A stretch of 64,000 nt of DNA from Pseudomonadota bacterium (lineage in GTDB: Bacteria > Pseudomonadota > Alphaproteobacteria > Acetobacterales > Acetobacteraceae): NCBI GenBank assembly GCA_021809435.1, contig JAKBAD010000010.1, positions 23,396-87,395 of the forward strand, in the 5' to 3' direction. Each line of letters opens with the position of its first letter. The stretch's first letter is position 1. The notes under the pieces were generated by a model. It did no database searches. It saw only the letters and a list, made by a program, of their open reading frames with translations, and had not been told where the DNA came from. A program made the translations under genes and the position numbers. This document shows positions 27,316 through 37,953 of this stretch, in pieces.

Positions 27316-28836
27316 ATGGATACCTCAGTCAACCGCCCGGAATTGCTGCTTGTGGCCGATGCCGTGGCGCGGGAGAAGCAGATAGAGCGCGAGGATGTGC
27401 TGGTGGCGATGGAGCAGGCGATCCAGAAAGCCGGCCGCGCCAAGTACGGTCACGAAAAGGATATCCGCGCCGTCATCGACCGCAAGAGCGGTGAGGTGAA
27501 GCTCTCGCGCTGGACCGAGATCGTGGAAGCCGTGGAGAACGAGGAAACGCAGATCCCCGTTGCCATCGCCAAGAAATTCGCGCCCGAGAAGAATGTCGGC
27601 GATTATCTGGTTGACCCGCTGCCGCCCATCGATTTCGGCCGCATCGCCGCCCAGACCGCCAAGCAGGTGATCGTGCAGAAGGTCCGCGAATATGAGCGCA
27701 CCAAGCAGTATAACGAGTTCAAGGACCGTGTCGGCGAGATCATCAACGGCGTGGTCAAGCGCACCGAATACGGCAACCTGATGGTCGATCTCGGCCGCGC
27801 CGAGGCGCTGCTGCGGCGCGATGAATGCATTCCCCGTGAGAATCTGAAAAACGGCGACCGTGTGCGCGCTTACATTTATGATGTGCGCGAAGAGCTCCGC
27901 GGCCCGCAAATCTTCCTCTCGCGCACCCATCCTGGCTTTTTGGCCAAGCTGTTCGCCCAGGAAGTGCCCGAAATTTACGACGGCATCATCGAGATCAAGG
28001 CCGTCTCGCGTGACCCGGGGTCGCGTGCCAAAATGGCGGTCATCTCGCGCGATGCCTCGATCGACCCGGTCGGCGCCTGCGTTGGTATGCGTGGCTCGCG
28101 CGTGCAGGCGGTGGTGGCCGAGCTGCAAGGCGAGAAGATCGACATCATCCCCTGGTCGCCCAACGTCGCCACATTCGTGGTCAACGCCCTGGCGCCCGCC
28201 GAGGTTTCCAAGGTCGTGATGGACGAAGAAGCTGGGCGGGTTGAAGTCGTGGTGCCCGATAACCAGCTGTCACTGGCCATTGGCCGGCGTGGCCAGAATG
28301 TGCGTCTGGCGTCTCAGCTCACCCGCTGGGACATTGATATCCTGACCGAAGCCGAGGAATCGGAGCGCCGTCAGGAAGAGTTCCGCCGTAAGACTGGCCT
28401 GTTCGTCACGGGGCTCGATGTTGATGACGTCATCGCTGGCTTGCTGGTGCAGGAAGGGTTCGAGACCGTCGAGGATCTTGCTGCCATCGAGATGGATGAA
28501 ATCGCCTCCATTGAAGGCTTCGATGAGAATGTCGCCGCCGAACTGCAGCGCCGCGCCAATGCCTATCTCGAGCGCCAGGCCGCCGAGCTGGAGGAGAAGC
28601 GCGTCGAGCTGGGGGTGAGCGACGACATCGCCGCCTTCGAGGTTTTCTCCGCCAAGGATTTGATCTCGCTTGGCGAGAAAGGCGTGAAGACGCTCGATGA
28701 CCTGGCGGACCTCGCCGGTGATGAGCTGGTGGAGATTCTGGGCGCCGAGGTGATGACCGAGGAGCAGGCCAATGAGGTGATCATGGCCGCGCGCGCCCAC
28801 TGGTTTGAAGGCGAGGAGGGCGGTGACAACGCTTGA
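27316..28836 (+). CDS. nusA: Transcription termination/antitermination factor NusA
   Basis: RNA polymerase elongation factor, 506 aa. N-terminal polymerase-binding domain, S1 domain ([22 protein letters not shown]), KH domains ([55 protein letters not shown]) and two acidic helix-hairpin-helix repeats at the C-terminus (about 385-500), as in alphaproteobacterial NusA. It follows rimP by 17 bases and overlaps the YlxR gene. Confidence 0.97.
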   Translation: MDTSVNRPELLLVADAVAREKQIEREDVLVAMEQAIQKAGRAKYGHEKDIRAVIDRKSGEVKLSRWTEIVEAVENEETQIPVAIAKKFAPEKNVGDYLVDPLPPIDFGRIAAQTAKQVIVQKVREYERTKQYNEFKDRVGEIINGVVKRTEYGNLMVDLGRAEALLRRDECIPRENLKNGDRVRAYIYDVREELRGPQIFLSRTHPGFLAKLFAQEVPEIYDGIIEIKAVSRDPGSRAKMAVISRDASIDPVGACVGMRGSRVQAVVAELQGEKIDIIPWSPNVATFVVNALAPAEVSKVVMDEEAGRVEVVVPDNQLSLAIGRRGQNVRLASQLTRWDIDILTEAEESERRQEEFRRKTGLFVTGLDVDDVIAGLLVQEGFETVEDLAAIEMDEIASIEGFDENVAAELQRRANAYLERQAAELEEKRVELGVSDDIAAFEVFSAKDLISLGEKGVKTLDDLADLAGDELVEILGAEVMTEEQANEVIMAARAHWFEGEEGGDNA

Positions 28837-29437
28837 CATCGACATTGAGCCAGACCCCGAAACGGGCCCCCTGCGCCGCTGCCTGGTAACCAGACGCCAG
28901 GGCCGCCGGGAAGAAATGCTCCGCTTCGTGGTTGCCCCCACGGGTGAGTTGCTGTTCGATGTCACCGCGACCCTGCCAGGCCGGGGCTATTGGTTAAGCG
29001 CCGAGGCTGGCGTACTGGATCAGGCCATCCGGCGGGGCGTGTTTCCCCGGGCGGCCAAGGCGGCACTCAAACTGCCCGCCGATCTGGGGGCGCTGGTGCG
29101 CGGCGTGCTCACCCGCCGGATAGCCGAGCTGCTGGGCTTGGCGCGCCGGGGCGGGGCGGTGGTGTCGGGGTTCGAGAAGGCGCGGGAATGGTTGACCCAG
29201 AACCGCGCCGGGCTGGTGGTACAGGCGTGCGATGGCAGCGCCCAGGAGCGAGCCCGGTTTCTGGGCCGTGCCGAGGTGCCGGTGGTCACGCCGCTTGGCG
29301 CCGCGGCACTGGGGCAGGTGTTGGGGCGCGAGCAGGCTGTGCATGTGGTGGTGGCGCCGGGCAGGCTGGCCCGGATGATAGAAGTTGAGGCGCGGCGCCT
29401 TCAGGGTGTTGCGGTGAATGAAACAAGCGGGCAGTAG
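28823..29437 (+). CDS. YlxR-family RNA-binding protein fused to an L7Ae-like domain
   Basis: 204 aa. The N-terminal half is YlxR/DUF448 (PLRRCLVTRRQGRREEMLRFVVAPTGELLFD...GRGYWLS), and the C-terminal half resembles the L7Ae/YlxQ RNA-binding fold (LLGLARRGGAVVSGFEKAREWL...VVQACDGSAQ). Start GTG 28823 overlaps the end of nusA and has GAGGAGGG immediately upstream. The fusion combines two small proteins that are separate genes in Firmicutes nusA-infB operons. Confidence 0.88.
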   Translation: MTTLDIDIEPDPETGPLRRCLVTRRQGRREEMLRFVVAPTGELLFDVTATLPGRGYWLSAEAGVLDQAIRRGVFPRAAKAALKLPADLGALVRGVLTRRIAELLGLARRGGAVVSGFEKAREWLTQNRAGLVVQACDGSAQERARFLGRAEVPVVTPLGAAALGQVLGREQAVHVVVAPGRLARMIEVEARRLQGVAVNETSGQ

Positions 29438-29493
29438 AGCCCAACCAGACCAGGGCGACCTGGCCTGAGACTGTAGATGGACCGGATTAAAAC

Positions 29494-32259
29494 ATGACCG
29501 ACGGCAACGACCAGAATGAATCCAAAGGCAGGCTCTCGCTGCGCCCGGCGGCGCGCGGGGATGCAGGGCATACTGTCGATGCCGGCTCCGTACGCCAGAG
29601 CTTTTCGCATGGCCGCTCGAAAGTGGTGCAGGTCGAGGTGCGCAAGAAGCGCGGCGCCGGCCCAGCCCCCGCGGGCAGCCCGGCCGCGCCCGAAGCGCCG
29701 CGCCCCGCCGCCCCGCTGAGCCTGCGCCAGCAGGGCGGCGAGTCGCGCGGCAGTGCCACGCCGGCTCAGGGCGGCAACCAGCCGGGCACTGCCCCGCGTC
29801 AGCGCGCCGCGGCCGCTGGCCCGGGTGGCCGCGCCCTTACGGCGGCCGAGCAGGCCAACCGCCAGCGCGTGCTCCAGGCCGCTGCCCAGCGTGAGGCTGA
29901 GCGGCGCGAGCAGGAAAAAATTTCCATCCTTTCGGCGGCCGAGGAAGCGCGCCGCAAGGCCGAAGAGGACGCCCGCCTCGCCGCCGAGGCCGAGGCCCGT
30001 CAGGCGGCTGAAGCCGAAGAGGCGCGCCGCAAGGCCGAAGAAGAAGCCCGGATGAACGTGGCGCAGCAAGCGGCGCCCGCCGTCAGCGCCCCGGCGGCGG
30101 CCGCGCCCACGCCGGCTGCCCGTCCCGCCGCGCCGGCTCCCCGTCCCGGCCAGCCGGCCGCTCGTCCTGGTGCCCCTGCGCGCCCCGGTCAGCCGGTGGC
30201 CCGCCCTGGCGCCCCGGCGCCCGGTGCCGTGCGCGAAACGCTGCAACTCAAAACCGGCCGCGCCGAGGAAGAGGAAGAAGCGCCGCGCCGCCGCGTCGCC
30301 ACGCCGTTGCCCAAGCGTGGCACTCCGGTGGCGCCCGCCAAGAAGGGCGTCGCCGATAACCGTCGCTCTGGCCGGATCGACGTGCAGGCCGCCATCGAGG
30401 GTGAGGACGAAAAGACCCGCTCGCTCGCCTCCGTGCGCCGCCAGCGTGAGCGCGAGCGCCGTCAGGCCGAGCTTGAGCGTCTGCGCTCGGATGGCGTGAA
30501 GGTGGTGCGCGAAGTCGTGCTCCCCGAAACCATCACGGTGCAGGAGCTGGCCAACCGCATGGCCGCCCAGGGCCGCGATGTGGTGCGCGCGCTGATGAAG
30601 ATGGGCGTGATGGCCACCATTACCCAGGCCATCGACGCCGACACGGCCGAGCTGGTGGTCACCGAATTCGGCCACAAGGTTCGCCGCGTCGCCGATTCGG
30701 ATGTCGAAATCGGTCTGGAAGGTGAAGAAGACACCGACGCCGACCTGCTGCCGCGCCCGCCTGTGGTCACCATCATGGGCCATGTCGATCACGGTAAAAC
30801 CTCCCTGCTCGACGCGCTGCGCCACACCGATGTGGCGGCTGGCGAGGCTGGCGGCATTACCCAGCATATCGGCGCCTATCAGGTCACCTTGCCTTCGGGT
30901 CAGGCGATCACCTTCCTCGACACGCCCGGCCACGAGGCCTTCACCGCCATGCGCGCCCGCGGCGCCGCCGCGACCGACATCGTGGTGCTGGTGGTGGCCG
31001 CCGATGATGGCGTGATGCCCCAGACCATCGAGGCCATCAAACACGCCAAGGCCGCCGGCGTGCCCATCATCGTGGCGATCAACAAGATCGACCGCCCTGG
31101 CGCCGACCCCACCCGTGTTCGCAACGAGCTGCTGCAATACGAGATCGTGGTCGAGGACATGGGTGGCGACACCATGGATGTTGAGGTTTCCGCGCTCAAA
31201 AAACTCAATCTCGACAAGCTCCAGGAAGCCATCCTGCTGCAGGCCGAGGTGCTCGAGCTGCGCGCCAACCCCAACCGCGCCGCCGAAGGCGCGATCATCG
31301 AAAGCCGGCTCGACAAGGGCCGCGGCCCCGTCGCCACCGTGCTTGTGCAGAAAGGCACGTTGCATCAGGGCGAGATCGTGGTCGCCGGCGCCCAGTGGGG
31401 CCGTGTGCGCGCCATGCTCGACGATAAAGGGCAGCAGATCAAAGATGCCGGCCCGTCCCTGCCGGTCGAGATTCTCGGCCTCTCAGGAGCGCCGACCGCT
31501 GGCGAGCCGTTTGTGGTGGTCGAGAATGAAGGCCGCGCCCGCGAGATCGTGGAATATCGCCAGGCCAAGCTGCGTGAGCGCCAGGTGGCGGCGCAGACCG
31601 CCCTGCGCGGCACCATGGAAGAGATGCTCGCCCGCATTCAGGCTGGTGCGCAGAAGGAAGTGGCCGTGCTCATCAAGGCCGACGTGCAAGGCTCGGCCGA
31701 GGCCATTGCGGTGGTGCTGGGCAAGCTCGGCAACGAGGAAGTGCGCGTGCGCATCATGTATTCGGGGGTCGGCCAGATCACCGAGAGCGATGTACAGCTG
31801 GCGAAAGCCTCCGATGGCATCATCATCGGCTTCAATGTCCGCGCCAACGTCCAGGCCCGCGAGCTGGCACAGCGCGAGGGCGTGGATATCCGCTACTTCT
31901 CCATCATCTACGAAGTGGCCGACGATATCGAGAAGCTGGTCAAGGGCAAGCTCGCCCCCATCGAGCGCGAGAAATTCCTCGGCTATGCCGAGATCCGCCA
32001 GGTGTTCAACATCACCAAGACCGGCAAGGTCGCGGGTTGTTACGTCACCGAGGGCGTGGTCAAGCGTGGTTGTGGCGTGCGCCTGCTGCGTGATAACGTG
32101 GTCATCCACCAGGGCGAGCTCTCGCAGCTCAAGCGCTTCAAGGATGACGTGAAGGAAGTGGCCCGCGGCTATGAATGCGGCCTGTCCTTCGCCGGCTTCC
32201 AGGATCTGCGCGAGGGTGACGTGGTCGAGTGCTACGAGACCGAGATTATTGCGCCCTGA
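29494..32259 (+). CDS. infB: Translation initiation factor IF-2
   Basis: GTPase that places initiator tRNA on the 30S subunit. 921 aa. The long variable N-terminus holds an Ala/Glu/Arg coiled-coil stretch (about 120-190) and a Pro/Ala/Arg-rich linker. The conserved core has G1 [16 protein letters not shown]3 DTPGHEAF, G4 NKID and C-terminal domains ending CYETEIIAP. It follows the YlxR gene by 56 bases. Long antisense frames opposite it reflect biased codon composition. Confidence 0.97.
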   Translation: MTDGNDQNESKGRLSLRPAARGDAGHTVDAGSVRQSFSHGRSKVVQVEVRKKRGAGPAPAGSPAAPEAPRPAAPLSLRQQGGESRGSATPAQGGNQPGTAPRQRAAAAGPGGRALTAAEQANRQRVLQAAAQREAERREQEKISILSAAEEARRKAEEDARLAAEAEARQAAEAEEARRKAEEEARMNVAQQAAPAVSAPAAAAPTPAARPAAPAPRPGQPAARPGAPARPGQPVARPGAPAPGAVRETLQLKTGRAEEEEEAPRRRVATPLPKRGTPVAPAKKGVADNRRSGRIDVQAAIEGEDEKTRSLASVRRQRERERRQAELERLRSDGVKVVREVVLPETITVQELANRMAAQGRDVVRALMKMGVMATITQAIDADTAELVVTEFGHKVRRVADSDVEIGLEGEEDTDADLLPRPPVVTIMGHVDHGKTSLLDALRHTDVAAGEAGGITQHIGAYQVTLPSGQAITFLDTPGHEAFTAMRARGAAATDIVVLVVAADDGVMPQTIEAIKHAKAAGVPIIVAINKIDRPGADPTRVRNELLQYEIVVEDMGGDTMDVEVSALKKLNLDKLQEAILLQAEVLELRANPNRAAEGAIIESRLDKGRGPVATVLVQKGTLHQGEIVVAGAQWGRVRAMLDDKGQQIKDAGPSLPVEILGLSGAPTAGEPFVVVENEGRAREIVEYRQAKLRERQVAAQTALRGTMEEMLARIQAGAQKEVAVLIKADVQGSAEAIAVVLGKLGNEEVRVRIMYSGVGQITESDVQLAKASDGIIIGFNVRANVQARELAQREGVDIRYFSIIYEVADDIEKLVKGKLAPIEREKFLGYAEIRQVFNITKTGKVAGCYVTEGVVKRGCGVRLLRDNVVIHQGELSQLKRFKDDVKEVARGYECGLSFAGFQDLREGDVVECYETEIIAP

Positions 32260-32278
32260 AGCCTGAGAGGAGGCGCTT

Positions 32279-32689
32279 ATGAAACGCGCAGCGAACGGGG
32301 GCGGGCACAGCGCCGCTCCCAGCCAGCGCCAGTTGCGGGTCGGTGAGGAAATCCGCCACGCTCTGGCCGAGGTGCTGATCCGCACCGAATTCCGTGACCC
32401 TGATCTGGCCCATGCCCATATCACGGTCTCCGAGGTGCGCATGTCGCCTGACCTCAAGCATGCGGCGGTGTTCGCCAGCGTGCTGGGCAACCAAGATATC
32501 CGCCCGCTCCTGCCCGCCTTGCGCCGGGTTGCGCCGTATTTGCGCGCTCAGCTCGCCCCCAAGCTCAAGCTGCGTGTGGTGCCCGATATTAAGTTCCTGG
32601 CCGATGAGGCGCTGGATGAAGCCAGCAAGATCAACGCCCTGCTGCACACGCCCGCGGTGGCCCGCGATCTAGGGCCCGAGGAAACCTGA
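32279..32689 (+). CDS. rbfA: Ribosome-binding factor A
   Basis: 30S maturation factor, 136 aa, KH-like fold. Typical sequence SQRQLRVGEEIRHALAEVLI, HITVSEVRMSPDLKHAAVFASVLG and LRRVAPYLRAQLAPKLKLRVVPDIKFLADEALDEASKI. AGAGGAGG precedes ATG 32279. Last clear gene of the rimP operon; truB, often next, is missing and a Sua5 gene follows. Confidence 0.95.
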   Translation: MKRAANGGGHSAAPSQRQLRVGEEIRHALAEVLIRTEFRDPDLAHAHITVSEVRMSPDLKHAAVFASVLGNQDIRPLLPALRRVAPYLRAQLAPKLKLRVVPDIKFLADEALDEASKINALLHTPAVARDLGPEET

Positions 32690-32736
32690 CGCTGCGCACC
32701 CGCCGCCTGACCGCCTCCCAGATCGACGAGGCCGCC

Positions 32737-33654
32737 TTGCTGTTGCGTGAGGGCCAGCTGGTCGCGTTCGGCACCGAGACGGTCTATGGCCTGGGCGCTG
32801 ATGCCTGCAATGGCGAGGCGGTGGCCCGCATTTACCAAGCCAAGGGGCGTCCCAGCTTCAACCCGCTCATCTGCCATTATGCCTCGGCCATGGCGGCTTT
32901 TTGCCATGTGCGGCCAAACGCCCTGGCCGAGCGGCTGGCGGCCAAATTCTGGCCCGGCCCGCTCACCCTGGTGTTGCCCCGCGCGCCAGCCTGCCCGGTT
33001 TCCAAGCTCGCCGCCGCCGGCCTTCCCACGCTCGCCGTGCGTGTGCCCGGTCACGCCCTGGCGCATGACCTGCTGGCGGCCTTTGGCGGCCCGGTGGCCG
33101 CGCCCAGCGCCAACCGTTCGGGCCATATCTCGCCCACCCGGCCCGAACATGTGCTCGAAGATCTCGATGGCCGGATCAGTGCGGTGCTCGATTGCGGGCC
33201 CTGCCCGGTAGGCGTCGAATCGACCGTGCTCGATCTGTCGGGCGAAACACCCACGCTGCTGCGCCCTGGCGGCGTCGCGGCCGAGGATATTGCAGCCGAA
33301 ATCGGCCCCTTGCGACATGGCGCCCCCCCCGGCGCGGCGCTGGCCTCGCCAGGGTTGCTGGCATCTCATTATGCCCCCGCGCTGCCCGTGCGGCTGAATG
33401 CCGAGGTACTCCAGCCCGGCGAGGCGCTGCTCGCCTTCGGCGCGCCCCTGCCTGGTGCCCGTACCATCTTCCAGCTCTCGGCGCGGCGCGATGTCATAGA
33501 GGCCGCCGCCAATTTGTTCGAGGGGCTGCACGAGCTGGACGCCAAGGCCGCGGTGCTGGGGCTCACCGGCATCGCCGTGCAGCCTATCCCCGAGCTGGGT
33601 ATCGGCCTCGCCATCAACGACCGCCTGACCCGCGCGAGTGCCCCCAAAACCTGA
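32737..33654 (+). CDS. tsaC: L-threonylcarbamoyladenylate synthase (Sua5 type)
   Basis: Makes threonylcarbamoyl-AMP for the universal t6A37 tRNA modification. The N-terminal YrdC domain shows LVAFGTETVYGLGADA, KGRPSFNPLICH and SANRSGHISPT, followed by the linker and Sua5 C-terminal domain (305 aa in total from TTG 32737). The expected first helix (TRRLTASQIDEAALLLREG) is encoded upstream in the same frame, where only CTG codons (32686, 32692, 32707) are available, so the true start may be a CTG overlapping or abutting the rbfA stop at 32689. Confidence 0.88.
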   Translation: MLLREGQLVAFGTETVYGLGADACNGEAVARIYQAKGRPSFNPLICHYASAMAAFCHVRPNALAERLAAKFWPGPLTLVLPRAPACPVSKLAAAGLPTLAVRVPGHALAHDLLAAFGGPVAAPSANRSGHISPTRPEHVLEDLDGRISAVLDCGPCPVGVESTVLDLSGETPTLLRPGGVAAEDIAAEIGPLRHGAPPGAALASPGLLASHYAPALPVRLNAEVLQPGEALLAFGAPLPGARTIFQLSARRDVIEAAANLFEGLHELDAKAAVLGLTGIAVQPIPELGIGLAINDRLTRASAPKT

Positions 33655-33698
33655 TTTAATTTGACACGGCGCGCCGTCCGGCGCGCAACATCACCGCG

Positions 33699-34538
33699 AT
33701 GCGCGTGTTCATCCTCGCTGTTGCCCTGTTGCTGCCGGCCCTGCCGGCCTGGGCGCGTGATGTCTGGTTCACCACCTCCGACGGCGCGCGCCTGCACTAC
33801 ACCGAAACCGGCCCGGCCAATGCCCCGCTTACCCTGATATTCGTACCCGGCTGGACCATGCCGGGCTGGATTTTCGCCCCCCAGCAGAGATTTTTCCAGC
33901 GCCGCTACCGCGTGGTGCTGTTCGACCCGCGCGGCCAGGGCAGCTCGCAAATTCCCCCCACAGGCTACAGCCAAACCCGCCGTGGCAAGGATATCGCCGA
34001 GTTGATCGACCGTCTTCCCGGCCGGGTGGTGGTCATTGGCTGGTCGCTCGGCGTGCTTGACACGCTGGCCTTCATTCACCAGGGCGGCAATCCCCGGATC
34101 GTGGGGCTAGTGCTGGTCGATAATTCGGTGGGTGAGCCGCCGGCCCCACTCTACCATCCGCCCCCGCCCGGCCCACCGCGCCCTTACCCGGTGTTTGTGC
34201 GTGAATTTGTCGCCGGCATGTTCCACACCCGCCAAACCCCGGCCTATCTTGCCCATCTTACCCAAGCATGCCTGCGCCTGCCCCGGCCTTATGCCGCCGC
34301 GCTACTCGCCTATCCGGTGCCGCGCGGCTATTGGCGTGCCGCGCTGCTCTCGACCGGCGTGCCGGTTTTATACGCGGTGCGTCCCCTGTGGGCGGCACAA
34401 GCGCATAATTTGGTGGCCGAACGTCCTCATACCGATATTGCAATCTTTCCCCGGGCGGGCCATGCGCTGTTCATCGATCAGGCGAGTCGCTTCGACACGC
34501 TGATGCAGCAATTTCTGGAGCGTGACATCCATTCATGA
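33699..34538 (+). CDS. Exported alpha/beta hydrolase
   Basis: 279 aa. N-terminal signal peptide (MRVFILAVALLLPALPAWA) indicates periplasmic export. Alpha/beta-hydrolase features: FVPGWTMPGW oxyanion region, FDPRGQGSS, nucleophile elbow GWSLG and the late His in FPRAGHALFID. A proline-rich insertion (YHPPPPGPPRPYP) lies in the cap region. Substrate unknown. The stop overlaps the next gene by ATGA, so it is coupled to the membrane spermidine-synthase-like protein. Confidence 0.85.
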   Translation: MRVFILAVALLLPALPAWARDVWFTTSDGARLHYTETGPANAPLTLIFVPGWTMPGWIFAPQQRFFQRRYRVVLFDPRGQGSSQIPPTGYSQTRRGKDIAELIDRLPGRVVVIGWSLGVLDTLAFIHQGGNPRIVGLVLVDNSVGEPPAPLYHPPPPGPPRPYPVFVREFVAGMFHTRQTPAYLAHLTQACLRLPRPYAAALLAYPVPRGYWRAALLSTGVPVLYAVRPLWAAQAHNLVAERPHTDIAIFPRAGHALFIDQASRFDTLMQQFLERDIHS

Positions 34539-36979
34539 GAGCCTTGAACCTGTTTCTGGTCTCGGCCGCCGCGTTGGGGCTGGAGACGGCGCTGACCCGC
34601 TATTTCGCTCTCAGCTCCTGGTCCGATTACGGCTATTGGGTCATTTCCATCGTCATGGCGGGCTTCGCGTTTTCGGGCGTGGCGCTGGCAGTGGGCGGGA
34701 GCTGGGTGCGCCGCTATGTCCCCTTGCTGCTCTCCTGGCTGCCGGCCCTGCTCACCCTCTCGGCGGCGCTGGGCTATGAGGGCGTGGTCGCCAACCCGTT
34801 CAACCCGCTCAGCCTGCAAAACCCCACCACTTATCTACCCCAGCTCGGCTTGATCGGCCTCTATTACGCGGCCCTGCTGCCCTATTTCTGTCTCACCGGC
34901 CTGTTCATCTCGCTCTGCTTTGTCGAGGGCCAGGCGCGTATTGGGCGGGTCTATGCGGCCGATTTGCTAGGCGCCGCCGCCGGCTCGGCTTATGTGCTGG
35001 CCCTGATGTATGGCGTGCCGGCCTTCACGCTGATTTATTGGCTGTTACCGCTCCCCGCCCTGGCGGCCCTGTTTGCGCCCGCGCGCCGTGGTGCCGCCGG
35101 CCTTGGTGCCTTGGCCGCGCTGGCGCTGGGCTATACGCTGCTTCTGCTTGGCCCGCAGGCGGCGGTCAGCCAATACAAACCCGTCTTCGCGCCCTTGCAT
35201 ACGCCAGGCGCCCAGCAGCTTGCCACGCTCACCTCGCCACGCGGTGAATATTGGCTGCTCGCTGATTTCACCGAGCGCGTGAACACCGATATTTCAAACG
35301 ATTCGGCCATGCTCGGCTATCCCGACCCGCCGCGCGCCCTCGGCCTCTACCGTGATGGGGTGCGCATCGCTTCCCTGCCTCTGCCCGGCCCCATCGATAG
35401 CGGGTACGCCAAAGGCGCGCTGGATGCGCTGCCCTACACCCTGCGCCCCCACGCCACTTCCCTGCTGATTGGCGCCTCGGGCGGGTTTCGCATCGCCGAA
35501 CTATCCAGCCTGGGCGCGGCTCGGGTCACGGCGCTGGAGCCCGACCCCGTGCTCTATGGCGCGCTGATGCATGGGCTCGGGCCATCGCCCGCCTATCCGC
35601 TTACCCCCGGCGTCACCATCTTGCCCGCCAACCCCCGAGCCTTTCTGCGCCACGCGCAAGACTTTGACGTCGTTGACCTCTCCGCCGATTTTCTCGACCA
35701 ATCGCCGGCCAATAGCTATGATGTTTCCGCCGAGGCGCTGGCCGCCGACCTGGCCGCCCTCACGCCCGGCGGCGTGCTCTCGGTGCCGGTCTCGATCCAG
35801 GATTTTCCCGCCTACGCGCTGCGCATGCTGTCAACCGTGAACGCGGCGCTGCGCTTGGCGCACGCGCCCGATCCCGCGGCTCAGATCATCCTCTACCGCT
35901 CGGCATGGAATGCCCGTATCCTGGTCAGCAACCAGCCCTTCAGTGCCGCCGATATCGCCCGCGCCACCAAATGGTGCGATGACCGCTCCTTCGATGTGTC
36001 TTTCTACAAAGGCTTTGATGCCATCAAAGCCCGCGACAATCTCTATAACGACCTGCCCGCCGTCTCGTTCACCAATGGCACCCAAACCGCGCTGGGTGAC
36101 GATGATTCCCTGGCCGATGAGGCCCCCGCCTTGCTCGCCGGTGAAGCCACCGCCTCCAGCGCGGCATTCGATTTGCGCCCCGTGACCGACGATCGCCCTG
36201 CTTTTTACGCCGTGCTGCGCCTCAACCGCCCTGGGCTGCTGTGGGCGCGCATTCAAATTCTGCCCCAAGCCGAGATCGGCGCGCTGGTCAATCTCGCCGT
36301 CGCCGCGCAGGCCGTGCTCATCGCGCTGCTCGTGCTCATCGTGCCGCTGGTTTTTCGCCGCGGCAGGGCAGGGCAGGGCGGGGCGGCGCTGAAAGGCGCG
36401 TTCTATTTCCCCGCCCTGGCGCTGGGATTTTTGTTCATCGAGCTGTTCGCCATCGAGCGCGCCAGCCTGGTGCTCGATGACCGCGCGCTGGCCTTCGCCA
36501 TCGTACTCTCGGTGCTGCTCGGCGCCTCGGGCGTTGGCGCGCTGATGTCTGGCCGGCTGGCGGCCCGCCCACGGGTGGGGGTGGTGCTGGCGGTGGTCGG
36601 GCTGGCGCTGTGGGCCGGGCTGGTGGTGGCGCTTCAGGGCGCTCCGGTGCTGGCACTGGCTGGCTTGCCCGTGGCGGCGCGCGTGGCCGTGCTGGTGCTG
36701 CTGCTCGCGCCCGCGGGCGTGCTCATGGGCCTGCCTTTTCCCCTGGGTCTCACCCAGTTCGCCGCCGATGGTTTTTTTCTGCCCTGGGCCTGGGGGCTGA
36801 ACGGCGCTTTCTCGGTGCTGGCCACGCCCCTGGCCAATTTGCTTCTGCGCAATATCGGACTACACGCCGTCTTGTGCGGCGCGGTCGTGCTGTATGGCTT
36901 GGCCGCGCTCAGTTTCCCCGCCCGTGAAGGACAAAAATCTTGGTACGCCATTTTCAGACGTTCAGCCGCCGCGGCGTGA
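34535..36979 (+). CDS. Membrane protein with spermidine-synthase-like domain
   Basis: 814 aa. About six hydrophobic segments occur in residues 1-205, a soluble Rossmann-like methyltransferase/spermidine-synthase-like domain about 290-520 (LLIGASGGFRIAELSSLGAARVTALEPDP; YDVSAEALAADLAAL), then more membrane segments from about 590 to 800. Such MFS-flanked spermidine-synthase-like proteins are widespread but poorly characterised. No polyamine-binding residues can be assigned with confidence. It overlaps both neighbours (ATGA with the hydrolase; 40 bases with the next gene). Confidence 0.75.
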   Translation: MRALNLFLVSAAALGLETALTRYFALSSWSDYGYWVISIVMAGFAFSGVALAVGGSWVRRYVPLLLSWLPALLTLSAALGYEGVVANPFNPLSLQNPTTYLPQLGLIGLYYAALLPYFCLTGLFISLCFVEGQARIGRVYAADLLGAAAGSAYVLALMYGVPAFTLIYWLLPLPALAALFAPARRGAAGLGALAALALGYTLLLLGPQAAVSQYKPVFAPLHTPGAQQLATLTSPRGEYWLLADFTERVNTDISNDSAMLGYPDPPRALGLYRDGVRIASLPLPGPIDSGYAKGALDALPYTLRPHATSLLIGASGGFRIAELSSLGAARVTALEPDPVLYGALMHGLGPSPAYPLTPGVTILPANPRAFLRHAQDFDVVDLSADFLDQSPANSYDVSAEALAADLAALTPGGVLSVPVSIQDFPAYALRMLSTVNAALRLAHAPDPAAQIILYRSAWNARILVSNQPFSAADIARATKWCDDRSFDVSFYKGFDAIKARDNLYNDLPAVSFTNGTQTALGDDDSLADEAPALLAGEATASSAAFDLRPVTDDRPAFYAVLRLNRPGLLWARIQILPQAEIGALVNLAVAAQAVLIALLVLIVPLVFRRGRAGQGGAALKGAFYFPALALGFLFIELFAIERASLVLDDRALAFAIVLSVLLGASGVGALMSGRLAARPRVGVVLAVVGLALWAGLVVALQGAPVLALAGLPVAARVAVLVLLLAPAGVLMGLPFPLGLTQFAADGFFLPWAWGLNGAFSVLATPLANLLLRNIGLHAVLCGAVVLYGLAALSFPAREGQKSWYAIFRRSAAAA

Positions 36980-37860
36980 TCGCGGGTCTCGGCGCCGCGC
37001 TCGCGGCCCCTGCTCTGGCTGATCAGGCCATCCCCCCTCTCACATTGCCAACCCCCGCCACGCCCAACGGCAAGCCATGGACGCTGGCGGCCTTCGAGAC
37101 TGCCATGGCGGCGTCCGGCCGGCCGGTCTCGCTCACCCAGGCGCAGTTCGATGCCATCCAGGCCCGCAAGCCCGCCGCCATGGCGGCGATTTCAGATTAC
37201 CTCACCCAGCGCCTGGGCAAGGCCGACCCCCTGGTGATGGCCGCCTTCGAGGCCGTGCCCCGCGAATATTATCATTACAATTACGAGCAACACCGCACCA
37301 CCTGCGGCGATGCCTACGACCCCCCGCCGCCCAAAACCTGGGCGCTCGGCTATGGCTCGGTGCTCTCCGATTACGAGGGTCAAGCCTATATGACCCAGGT
37401 CATCGCGCCCAAGCCGGGCGAGGTGTCGCTCGAAATCGGCACCGGCTCGGGGTTTCAGTCCTCGGTGCTCTCGCGCATCGTCGATCACGCCTACACGATC
37501 GAAATCATCGCGCCCATCGGCAATGCCGTGCAAAAAATTTTCGCGCCGCTCGGCTATACCAATATCACCGCCAAGGTGGGCGATGGGTTTTATGGCTGGC
37601 CCGAAGTGCCGGGCGGGTTTGACATCATCATCGTCACCTGCGTGGCGCAATACGCGCCGCCCGCCTTGTTCGCCCAGCTCAAGCCCGGCGGGCGGATGAT
37701 CATCCCCATCGGCCAGCCCTTCAAGCATGGCCAGGTTTTCTATGTTTACCACAAAGATGCCGCAGGAAAGATCCACTCCCGCCGTGATATCGGGTGTTTC
37801 TTCATTCCGATGACGGGCGCGATGCAAACGGCGCCGACCGGTGCCGCCACATCCGCCTGA
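36940..37860 (+). CDS. Tat-exported isoaspartate-methyltransferase-like protein
   Basis: 306 aa from TTG 36940, with GAAGGA seven bases upstream. The N-terminus FSRRGVIAGLGAALAAPALA is a twin-arginine signal, so the protein is predicted to be exported. A SAM-binding domain follows (VSLEIGTGSGFQSSVLSRI; KVGDGFYGWPE), closest in pattern to protein-L-isoaspartate methyltransferases, but the substrate loop expected as TISQPY reads VLSDYEGQAYM. An exported SAM enzyme is unusual because SAM is cytosolic. Two or three Cys are present. Confidence 0.72.
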   Translation: MVRHFQTFSRRGVIAGLGAALAAPALADQAIPPLTLPTPATPNGKPWTLAAFETAMAASGRPVSLTQAQFDAIQARKPAAMAAISDYLTQRLGKADPLVMAAFEAVPREYYHYNYEQHRTTCGDAYDPPPPKTWALGYGSVLSDYEGQAYMTQVIAPKPGEVSLEIGTGSGFQSSVLSRIVDHAYTIEIIAPIGNAVQKIFAPLGYTNITAKVGDGFYGWPEVPGGFDIIIVTCVAQYAPPALFAQLKPGGRMIIPIGQPFKHGQVFYVYHKDAAGKIHSRRDIGCFFIPMTGAMQTAPTGAATSA

Positions 37861-37953
37861 GCCTTGTCAACCCGTCATTGGGCGCGTGGGTGGCTTGCCG
37901 CCACACGTTCCCCGTGGCACCTATCTGCCAGTTTGTGTCCCTAGGAGGAACTC

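Noticed and set aside
29401..31365. 654-aa minus-strand ORF opposite infB
   Set aside because: It is an antisense frame created by GC-rich codon bias over a strongly conserved gene; no recognisable domain.
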